A program made the translations under genes and the position numbers. Below are positions 1 through 5,274 of a DNA stretch of 11,415 nt, in pieces (the stretch's first letter is position 1; each line of letters begins with the position of its first letter). The stretch is from an uncultured Desulfovibrionaceae bacterium (GTDB lineage Bacteria > Desulfobacterota > Desulfovibrionia > Desulfovibrionales > Desulfovibrionaceae), in contig CAMWXW010000006.1 in the NCBI GenBank assembly GCA_947178315.1, positions 1 to 11,415 of the forward strand, read 5' to 3'. Below the pieces are notes generated by a model that worked only from the letters and a program-made list of their open reading frames with translations, was not told the DNA's origin and searched no databases.

Positions 1-20
1 ATATCATAGACATAAACTAA

Positions 21-503
21 TTATGAAGCATAGCTATTTGCACTACCATTTTGCTTTTCTTTTTCCATAGCTTCTGTCATTTGTCTACTTTTCTCTGCAT
101 ATTTTGAAGGACATTTTGCCATAATAGTTGTTGCATTCATAGTAGTTGTACCATCTACATATGCTAATGTACCCTCTGCTATTACCTCTGCATCTACCTT
201 AAAAGCATCTGGAACTGCTCCAGAGTAGATAACTTCTACACGTTGGGTGGGATCAAACTTATCAACCAATGTAAATACAAGCTGAGTTGATGTTGTCGAA
301 CGCTCAAAACCTTCTGCTACAGTCCCAAAAATACGAGCATGAGAAGGTGCATGATTCACTTCCATTGCTAACAATTCACCCACATTGAGAAAGTATACTC
401 TATTTTCAGAAAGACTTGTAACTATCAAACTACCTATTGCTCCAAAACACAACAATGCCAAGACTATATAGGTAACTCTAGAATTTTTCTTTTTTTTATC
501 CAT
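21..503 (-). CDS. ccmE: Cytochrome c maturation haem chaperone CcmE, Cys-type (CXXXY)
   Basis: Periplasm-facing haem chaperone of System I cytochrome c maturation; it binds haem covalently and hands it to the CcmF ligase. The 160-residue protein has a short basic N-terminus, one membrane anchor (about residues 11-30) and an OB-fold region. Family landmarks are VYFLNVGELLA (37-47), IYSGAVPDAFK (92-102) and VIAEGTL (107-113). In place of the usual HXXXY haem-attachment motif it has Cys131-Pro-Ser-Lys-Tyr135, the CXXXY form known from Desulfovibrio and archaea. The tail after Tyr135 is polar and probably disordered. The ATG is preceded by a GAGGG Shine-Dalgarno and overlaps the 3' end of the upstream CNNM gene by 8 nt, so the two are probably co-transcribed. 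Just past its stop, an ATG reading MSMI runs off the window edge on the same strand; it could begin the next gene (ccmF would be usual), but it is too short to identify. Confidence 0.9.
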   Translation of the reverse strand: MDKKKKNSRVTYIVLALLCFGAIGSLIVTSLSENRVYFLNVGELLAMEVNHAPSHARIFGTVAEGFERSTTSTQLVFTLVDKFDPTQRVEVIYSGAVPDAFKVDAEVIAEGTLAYVDGTTTMNATTIMAKCPSKYAEKSRQMTEAMEKEKQNGSANSYAS

Positions 504-1551
504 AAAATATATCCCTCTTTTGCTTTGAGTTCTTACCGATGAGTGTTGCTCGACGCTGTCGTGCTAACTTTTGTAAATCAGCTACCTGATCTGTTTCATC
601 TATAATTTCTCTTCCTAATATCTCTTCTAAGACATCTTCTAAACTCACAACCCCAGCTAACCCTCCATACTCATCTAAGACGACAAAAAGGTGAGATTGA
701 TAGTCTAAAAACTGCTGTAAGACGACATCTAATTTTGTTTTTTCTAATACAAAATGAACTGGCTTCATCACTGTATAGAGAGGTGCATCAATATCATCTG
801 TACTCATTTTGAGCAATTCCTTTCTCGTTACAATACCTACGATATCTTCATTATCCTCACCATATACTGGAATTCTACTGTAATTCCATACGCCTGGCTT
901 ATTTTGTATCTCTGAAAGTGAGGCATGTGCTGGAAGAGAAAAGACTACAGTTCGAGGAGTCATTATATCTTCAACACATTTTGTATCCAAGGTAAGGATA
1001 TTATGTATAGAAAGCGCTTCATATTGCTGTATTTTACCTCCACGTTGAGAGAGTGTTACAACAGCACGAATATCTTCTGCTGTCACATTTGGCTCTTGTG
1101 GAGAATAAAAGAGCGCTGTTATTTTCTTTATTACTATAATAAGAGGTTGTAACGCAAATATTACACCAATCAGGGGATAGAGTACTATATTACACACAGT
1201 CATACTATAAGCTACCCCTAATGTTTTAGGAATAATCTCGGCAAGCAGAAGTATAGAAACTGTGAACGCAATAACAAATATCGATAGCGATGCTTCTCCC
1301 CAAAGAGCAGAACAGTATGCTCCAGCAATGGTAGCACCTGCTGTGTTAGCTATCGTATTGAGCGTTAATATAGCAGATATCGGCTCTTCTATATTGCTAC
1401 GGAGCTTTGCTAAGAGAGCTCCACGCCTCTCATTTTTCTCTTTTAAGGCTTCTATTGAACTCCACGTAATGGAATATAATGCTGCTTCAGTTATAGAACA
1501 AAAAGCAGATATCAAGAGCGATAAAGCAACAGCCAGCATAAATGCTATCAT
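496..1551 (-). CDS. CNNM (DUF21) / CBS-pair membrane protein, hemolysin C/CorC-related
   Basis: Integral inner-membrane protein of the CNNM family, whose members are linked to magnesium or cobalt export; the substrate here is not established. The N-terminal DUF21 domain (about 1-150) has several hydrophobic segments and the family motifs ITEAAL (20-25), LTLNTIANTAGA (62-73) and AEIIPKTLG (104-112). A cytoplasmic CBS pair follows: the first starts near EDIMTPRTVV (194-203), and the second includes VVLDEYGGLAGVVSLEDVLEEILG (about 290-313). CBS pairs usually sense adenine nucleotides. The C-terminal CorC_HlyC domain of many relatives is absent; the protein ends in a basic tail of about 30 residues. 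The chosen start has an AGGA about 12 nt upstream, a weak, distant Shine-Dalgarno; Met5 is an alternative with poorer spacing. The TAA lies inside the start region of ccmE. Confidence 0.88.
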   Translation of the reverse strand: MIAFMLAVALSLLISAFCSITEAALYSITWSSIEALKEKNERRGALLAKLRSNIEEPISAILTLNTIANTAGATIAGAYCSALWGEASLSIFVIAFTVSILLLAEIIPKTLGVAYSMTVCNIVLYPLIGVIFALQPLIIVIKKITALFYSPQEPNVTAEDIRAVVTLSQRGGKIQQYEALSIHNILTLDTKCVEDIMTPRTVVFSLPAHASLSEIQNKPGVWNYSRIPVYGEDNEDIVGIVTRKELLKMSTDDIDAPLYTVMKPVHFVLEKTKLDVVLQQFLDYQSHLFVVLDEYGGLAGVVSLEDVLEEILGREIIDETDQVADLQKLARQRRATLIGKNSKQKRDIFYG

Positions 1552-1683
1552 AATAGTATATCATCCTTTGTATAAGGATACATTGTTTTTTTATTTTTAC
1601 AAGATTTTTTTATTATTTTCACTACAATTATAACTATTATACTACATATTTGTATATACTGTATATATGATTTTATATTTTAT

Positions 1684-1699
1684 TGTGTTATTTATCACA
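1684..1699. promoter_or_regulatory. Candidate CRP/FNR-superfamily (HcpR-like) operator
   Basis: TGTGT-TATTTA-TCACA matches the 16-bp CRP-type palindrome TGTGA-N6-TCACA at 9 of 10 conserved positions. In Desulfovibrio, HcpR, a CRP-family regulator of nitrosative stress and energy genes, is known to use a nearly identical motif. The site lies about 85 bp upstream of the -24 element of lpxC and about 130 bp upstream of the CNNM start, so it could serve either divergent gene. A single copy in AT-rich DNA is weak evidence. Confidence 0.3.
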
Positions 1700-1787
1700 C
1701 TACACTATGTTTTTTAGAACACACTTTATATTAAATATGTAAGTAGTTATCAAGATATTATCATTGATACAGAAGATATATATACTG

Positions 1788-1804
1788 TTGGCACACCCAT
1801 TGCT
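1788..1804 (+). promoter_or_regulatory. Sigma-54 (RpoN) -24/-12 promoter for lpxC
   Basis: TTGGCACA-CCCA-TTGCT fits the sigma-54 consensus YTGGCACG-N4-TTGCW with one mismatch in its conserved positions. The spacing is correct: GG (1790-1791) and GC (1802-1803) are separated by exactly 10 nt. Transcription would start about 12 nt past the GC, near 1815, giving a leader of about 40 nt before the lpxC ATG. Sigma-54 promoters need an AAA+ enhancer-binding protein bound upstream; 1680-1780 would be the place to look. The match is strong for a motif of this information content, but activity is inferred. Confidence 0.72.
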
Positions 1805-1856
1805 ATATGATGAGTATAATAATGATAGATTATGTAATAAATTTATAGAGGGCGTT

Positions 1857-2768
1857 ATGCTACAAAAAACAATTAAACAACATATTTCTACCTCTGGTAT
1901 TGGGCTTCATAGTGGTAAAACTGTTTCTCTTACCCTTTCACCAGCTCCTGTTGATACTGGTATCGTGTTTCGAGTAGAGCAGGATTCAAATACATACACT
2001 ATAGAGCTTAAACCAACATGTGTTGAAGCAACACAGCTCGCTACAACATTGGGCATTGAAGGAGCTAGTCTTGCTACAGTAGAACATCTCCTCTCTGCTA
2101 TTTCTGGATTGCAAATCGATAATATCTATATTGATATCGTTGGAAAAGAAGTCCCCATTGTTGATGGAAGTGCTTTTCCTTTTGTACTCCTCCTTGAAGA
2201 AGCTGGTATTGTCGAACAAGAAAAAAAACGTACCTATGTCTCTATTACTAAAGAATGTAGCATTCACGATGGACAAAAATTTATTATAGCAAAGCCCTAC
2301 AAAGGACTTTTTATTGATTATACCATAGAGTTTCAACACCCACTGATTGGGAAACAACGACTTGCTATTGAAATAACTCCAACATCATTCAGAACTAGTA
2401 TAGCAAAAGCTCGTACCTTCGGATTCATAAAAGAAATAGAATACCTACGAAGTAATAATCTTACACTTGGTGGCTCTCTTGAGAATGCTATTGTTCTTAA
2501 CGATGAAGGCATACTCAATGAAGAAGGACTCCGTTTTAAAGATGAGTTTGTACGACACAAAATACTTGATTTTATTGGAGATATCACACTCTTTGGTGCT
2601 CCTCTTGAAGGACATTTTACAGTACACTGTTCAGGACATGCTCTTAATAATCAATTGGTTCGCTTCCTCCACTCAAATCAAAAAGAGTATACAAAAAAGT
2701 TCCCTTCCCAGACAACAAAACAGTATAGAAGAGAGAATACCTTTCGAACATCTAGTCTCCAAGCATAA
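1857..2768 (+). CDS. lpxC: UDP-3-O-acyl-N-acetylglucosamine deacetylase LpxC
   Basis: Zinc-dependent deacetylase that catalyses the committed step of lipid A synthesis, removing acetate from UDP-3-O-acyl-GlcNAc in the cytoplasm. At 303 residues it matches the usual size (E. coli 305). Family landmarks are STSGIGLHSG (11-20), VEHLLSAISGL (75-85, metal ligand His77), EVPIVDGSAFPF (98-109), KARTFGF (184-190) and HKILDFIGD (234-242), which supplies His234 and Asp238 as metal ligands. SGHALNNQL (259-267) carries the catalytic His261. The start was set at 1857 because LpxC proteins begin a few residues before the GIGLHSG motif, and AGAGGG lies just upstream. A longer reading from 1764 would translate through the sigma-54 promoter and adds 31 residues with no family resemblance. 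The C-terminal 30 residues are basic and Ser/Thr-rich. Confidence 0.95.
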   Translation: MLQKTIKQHISTSGIGLHSGKTVSLTLSPAPVDTGIVFRVEQDSNTYTIELKPTCVEATQLATTLGIEGASLATVEHLLSAISGLQIDNIYIDIVGKEVPIVDGSAFPFVLLLEEAGIVEQEKKRTYVSITKECSIHDGQKFIIAKPYKGLFIDYTIEFQHPLIGKQRLAIEITPTSFRTSIAKARTFGFIKEIEYLRSNNLTLGGSLENAIVLNDEGILNEEGLRFKDEFVRHKILDFIGDITLFGAPLEGHFTVHCSGHALNNQLVRFLHSNQKEYTKKFPSQTTKQYRRENTFRTSSLQA

Positions 2769-2779
2769 TATGTTCTCAC

Positions 2780-2819
2780 ATAATGGATAGCTCATCTTTT
2801 ACAATGTGCTATTCATTAT
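2780..2819 (+). terminator. Stem-loop after lpxC, possible terminator
   Basis: Arms 2780-2791 and 2808-2819 pair over 12 bp with a single G-U wobble, around a 16-nt loop. The stem starts 11 nt after the lpxC stop. It is AT-rich and the sequence after it (TCATTTATATC) is only moderately T-rich, so it could be a weak intrinsic terminator or an mRNA-end stabiliser. It sits between lpxC and yaaW, where a transcript end is expected. Confidence 0.45.
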
Positions 2820-2923
2820 TCATTTATATCACAACTCGCTATCTCTATAGTCTTTCTTTACATATCCGTTATATCTATCACACGCATGTAGCAATTGTGT
2901 ATTTCATGCAATAAGAAGGATAT

Positions 2924-3661
2924 ATGGCATATAAAGAGGATATCGATTTAGAAATATTAGCTCATTGCTCTAACGATGAATTAGGAGCTCTTGTTACGCT
3001 CTTACAAAAAGAAGCAAGTATGACAGAACGGCTTTCCTCTGATGCAATGTATATCAAATATAATCCGAACCATATTCGATATTGGAAAAAAATAGCTGAA
3101 GAGATACAACTCTTCGGTGGGAATAGCTTTATGAATATCATACGAGGAGAAGGGGTACTCTATAAAGAGATATGTCATGATGTTGCAGAGAAGCTCCAAG
3201 TATCCTATTCACCACATGAATCAACTGTACAATTGGAGGCACGTATTGTACTCACGCTATTTGAACAAGCAATGAATTCTATGAATGAAGAAGAACGAGT
3301 GCAATGTATGAAGACGCTATCACAAGATACAAATTCACAAGGTACTATCTTAGGACGCACAGCACTACAAGGTGGTATACACACCAATACGATACCTCCG
3401 TACCAAATATATAATATCATAGCAGGAGCAATTGGAAAACAAGTATTAGGACAAGGTATTATCTTTATGGGGAGTGTTGCTCTAACACGGGTGATTGGTA
3501 CTTTAGCAGGCCCTATAGGGTGGACTCTTGCTAGTCTATGGGCTATTCTTGATATTGCTAGTCCAGCATATAGAATTACAATACCTGCTGTCGCCTTTAT
3601 TGCTTCATTCAGACAACGGATATATATGCAACAAGAGCTTGATAAAGACTCTTCTCTATAA
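2924..3661 (+). CDS. YaaW/UPF0174 family protein (DUF3944), function unknown
   Basis: This resembles the E. coli YaaW / UPF0174 family, sometimes annotated as related to the ubiquinol-cytochrome c chaperone; no biochemical role is established. The N-terminus YKEDIDLEILAHCSNDEL (3-20) is the DUF3944-type opening (acidic, then a cluster of helix-forming residues). The core signature EEIQLFGGNSF (59-69) and RGEGVLYKEICHDV (74-87) is the most family-specific part. Residues about 160-230 are Gly/Ala/Ile-rich and hydrophobic, with two probable membrane-interacting segments (164-190 and 193-228). AGAAGGA lies 5 nt before the ATG. It is flanked by lpxC upstream and a convergent dsrC only 34 bp downstream, so it is probably monocistronic or co-transcribed by read-through from lpxC. 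Confidence 0.8.
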   Translation: MAYKEDIDLEILAHCSNDELGALVTLLQKEASMTERLSSDAMYIKYNPNHIRYWKKIAEEIQLFGGNSFMNIIRGEGVLYKEICHDVAEKLQVSYSPHESTVQLEARIVLTLFEQAMNSMNEEERVQCMKTLSQDTNSQGTILGRTALQGGIHTNTIPPYQIYNIIAGAIGKQVLGQGIIFMGSVALTRVIGTLAGPIGWTLASLWAILDIASPAYRITIPAVAFIASFRQRIYMQQELDKDSSL

Positions 3662-3695
3662 CCAGACTCTCAATATATTAGTTCGCTATACTGTA

Positions 3696-4031
3696 TTATA
3701 CACAACCATGTGGTTTGGGCAATCCAGCCATACGACACGCACCTCTTCCAGGACCAGAAGGAAACATCTCATAGATATCTTTTAATTTAAATCCTGTCTG
3801 CTTTGAGAGAACTCGCACCATAGGGGCAATTTTATTCTTTGAATAGTATTTACGAATAAATGCTACTATTTTTTCATGTCCTGGAGTGAGATTGTGGATT
3901 CCTTCCTGTTCTCGCACATAATCAACCCATTCTTTAGACCAATCCTCTATATGCAAAAGAAAACCATTGGAATCTACAGCAAAACGTTTCCCTTTATGGA
4001 CTATTTCTTCTATTTCTACTTCTTCTTTCAT
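3696..4031 (-). CDS. dsrC: Dissimilatory sulfite reductase-associated protein DsrC
   Basis: DsrC is the small sulfur carrier that takes part in sulfite reduction by DsrAB; its trisulfide form is then reduced by the membrane DsrMKJOP complex. The 111-residue protein has the expected length and ends in the flexible arm SGPGRGACRMAGLPKPHGCV. Both functional cysteines are present, Cys99 and the penultimate Cys110, spaced C-X10-C. This separates true DsrC from TusE homologues, which keep only the last one. The upstream region WSKEWVDYVREQEGI (31-45) and NLTPGHEKIVAFIRKYY (47-63) is also typical. A strong AAGGAG lies 6 nt before the ATG. The gene is monocistronic and convergent with yaaW; no other dsr genes lie in the window, which agrees with dsrC often standing alone in sulfate reducers. 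Confidence 0.95.
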   Translation of the reverse strand: MKEEVEIEEIVHKGKRFAVDSNGFLLHIEDWSKEWVDYVREQEGIHNLTPGHEKIVAFIRKYYSKNKIAPMVRVLSKQTGFKLKDIYEMFPSGPGRGACRMAGLPKPHGCV

Positions 4032-4061
4032 TCTGTTCTCCTTTCTCTTTCAAATACTATA

Positions 4062-4096
4062 TAGGATTTCTCTTGCTCTCTTCTATTGAAATCCTA
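4062..4096 (-). promoter_or_regulatory. Stem-loop in the dsrC leader, near the Shine-Dalgarno
   Basis: TAGGATTTC and GAAATCCTA form a perfect 9-bp inverted repeat around a 17-nt, A/G-rich loop (plus 4071-4087). On the dsrC transcript it ends 18 nt before the AAGGAG Shine-Dalgarno. It could stabilise the mRNA, protect against 5' decay or modulate translation; the sequence alone does not decide. It is not a terminator, since no T tract follows on either strand. Confidence 0.5.
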
Positions 4097-4099
4097 CTT

Positions 4100-4126
4100 C
4101 CTTCTTACCTCTTCTTTCCAAGAAGG
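4100..4126 (-). promoter_or_regulatory. Second dsrC leader hairpin with alternative folds and a GGA loop
   Basis: Read on the dsrC strand, CCTTCTT pairs with AAGAAGG 13 nt later (7 bp). The same CTTCTT can instead pair with the nearer AAGAAG, placing GGA alone in the loop (plus 4111-4125). The two folds exclude each other. A GGA in a hairpin loop plus another GGA in the Shine-Dalgarno is the usual layout of CsrA targets; that reading is a hypothesis. Confidence 0.35.
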
Positions 4127-4161
4127 GCTAAGGAGACTAGGCATACTAGATGTTATTATAT

Positions 4162-4190
4162 TATATACAACAAGATATATTTTTATGCAA
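4162..4190 (-). promoter_or_regulatory. Candidate sigma-70 promoter for dsrC
   Basis: On the minus strand TTGCAT (plus 4185-4190) is followed 17 nt later by TATATA (plus 4162-4167). Two overlapping TATAAT hexamers lie just downstream (plus 4160-4165 and 4155-4160). Start near 4155 would give a leader of about 120 nt containing both hairpins. The region is AT-rich, so chance matches are likely; the exact -10 is uncertain. Confidence 0.4.
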
Positions 4191-4209
4191 TAAAAAGTGG
4201 CTTTTTATT
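4189..4209. repeat. Perfect hairpin between the divergent dsrC and yitT promoters
   Basis: AATAAAAAG-TGG-CTTTTTATT is a perfect 9-bp inverted repeat with a 3-nt loop. It overlaps the outer edge of the candidate dsrC -35. It could be an operator for a dimeric regulator or a small bidirectional terminator-like element; its low GC content argues against efficient termination. Confidence 0.4.
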
Positions 4210-4257
4210 TACACAAGCTTCAAAAAACACTATACTTCGTTAAAAGTATAATAATAA

Positions 4258-4286
4258 TTCTCATCATAACTATATGCTATTATAAT
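4258..4286 (+). promoter_or_regulatory. Candidate sigma-70 promoter for the yitT-like gene
   Basis: TTCTCA (4258-4263) and TATAAT (4281-4286) are separated by 17 nt. The -10 is consensus and the -35 matches 4 of 6. Start near 4293 would leave a leader of about 60 nt. The only other suitably placed TATAAT upstream (4247-4252) lacks a -35. Confidence 0.4.
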
Positions 4287-4351
4287 TATGGTATTGTACG
4301 ATATGTATTGCAATAGACTTATGAAATACACGTGCTTTTGATAGGATTTAT

Positions 4352-5218
4352 ATGCGCTCCATACTACAAAAATATAACAACTCTATCGCATGGAATATAT
4401 TCCTTTTAACCACTGGGTGCTTTCTTATTGTTTTTAGCATGAATGGACTCACTGTTCCACACCATTTTATACCAACTGGTATCTCAGGGGCTTGTGTCTT
4501 TATATCATATATTGTTCCCTCTCTCTCTCCTAGTATATTATATGGTTCTATTAGTATTGTTCTCTTTGCTGTAGGTTTTTTCGTTCTTGGACGAACCTTT
4601 TTACTCTATTCAATCTATGGCTCTACACTTGTCACTGTATTCTTTGAGATCATACAATATACTATTCCCATACATGACCCACTCTTAGCTGCAATAGCTT
4701 CTGGTATTCTTCTAGGGCTTGGTTTTGGTATCGTACTCCACTCTCGAGGCTGTGATGGAGGACTCACGATAATAGGGATTATTTTATTTGAAAAATTACA
4801 TATCAAAATAGGAAAAGTCTTTCTTATCTTCAATCTCATTCTCTTTATGATTTCAGCATTTTTTATCCCTCTTGATAATATTATGTATTCTCTTATCATG
4901 GTGTATACTTCCTCTACTGTCATGCACTCTGTACAGACGATGTTTAATCAAAATAAATTTGTCCTCATTGTCTCTTCTCACTCAAGTGAAATAGCAGAAA
5001 TGATTATGAGAAAGTTGGGGCAAGGTGTAACATATCTCCACGGGGAAGGAGCATTTACTCAGAAGCAAACAAAGATTGTTATTACAGCAGTACAAAGCGC
5101 TCTTCTTAAGAAAATGGAAACTCTTGTACTAAATATAGATCCACAAGCATTTATCGTAATAGAAGATACCTTTGATGTTATAGGTGCAGCGTTTAAGCGG
5201 ATTGAGAAATATAAATAA
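4352..5218 (+). CDS. YitT family membrane protein (DUF161/DUF2179)
   Basis: Polytopic inner-membrane protein with a C-terminal cytoplasmic DUF2179 domain, the YitT/YebE-type architecture. Substrate and function of the family are unknown. There are about five or six hydrophobic segments between residues 15 and 185. Typical features are the GLTVPHHFIPTGISG stretch (32-46) in the first repeat and the glycine-rich GILLGLGFGIVLHSRGCDGG (118-137), where the family usually has GxxxRxxxSxGG. The soluble part (about 200-288) begins FVLIVSSHSSEIAEMI and ends with FIVIEDTFDVIGAAF, the DUF2179 signature. AGGA lies 5 nt before the ATG. It ends 56 bp before aroC in the same direction, so the two may form one transcript, without an evident functional link. 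Confidence 0.87.
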   Translation: MRSILQKYNNSIAWNIFLLTTGCFLIVFSMNGLTVPHHFIPTGISGACVFISYIVPSLSPSILYGSISIVLFAVGFFVLGRTFLLYSIYGSTLVTVFFEIIQYTIPIHDPLLAAIASGILLGLGFGIVLHSRGCDGGLTIIGIILFEKLHIKIGKVFLIFNLILFMISAFFIPLDNIMYSLIMVYTSSTVMHSVQTMFNQNKFVLIVSSHSSEIAEMIMRKLGQGVTYLHGEGAFTQKQTKIVITAVQSALLKKMETLVLNIDPQAFIVIEDTFDVIGAAFKRIEKYK

Positions 5219-5274
5219 TCGTGTTCTCTCTCCTAGCTTATATCTTCCTTTTCCTACTACATAGAGGAGAGCAT

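Larger units (their letters stand above)
1552..1856. other. AT-rich divergent intergenic region between CNNM and lpxC
   Basis: No gene is visible in these 305 bases. The half nearest the CNNM gene is very AT-rich, and two TATAAT hexamers read on the minus strand (plus-strand ATTATA at 1627-1632 and 1636-1641). They could be -10 elements for the CNNM-ccmE transcript, but neither has a convincing -35 at 16-18 nt. The half nearest lpxC carries the sigma-54 promoter and the CRP-like palindrome listed separately. Methionine codons in this stretch in frame with lpxC do not represent real coding. Confidence 0.6.
4032..4351. other. Divergent regulatory spacer between dsrC and yitT-like gene
   Basis: I see no gene in these 320 bases. 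The dsrC side is a purine-rich leader (pyrimidine-rich on the plus strand) with two or three stem-loops. The centre holds a perfect hairpin (4189-4209) and an inverted repeat, TATACTT-N6-AAGTATA (4231-4250). The yitT side carries a candidate sigma-70 promoter. The individual elements are listed separately. Confidence 0.7.

Noticed and set aside
1764..1856. N-terminal extension of lpxC by 31 residues
   Set aside because: It lacks LpxC family resemblance and would be translated through the sigma-54 promoter; the start at 1857 has an AGAGGG just before it and the usual LpxC length.
3528..3785. Plus-strand open frame crossing the end of yaaW into the dsrC 3' end
   Set aside because: It overlaps two well-supported genes in another frame and strand and has no recognisable domain.
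5221..5274. GTG start 18 codons upstream of aroC
   Set aside because: The extra residues are hydrophobic and absent from chorismate synthases, and the ATG at 5275 has a strong AGAGGAGA.
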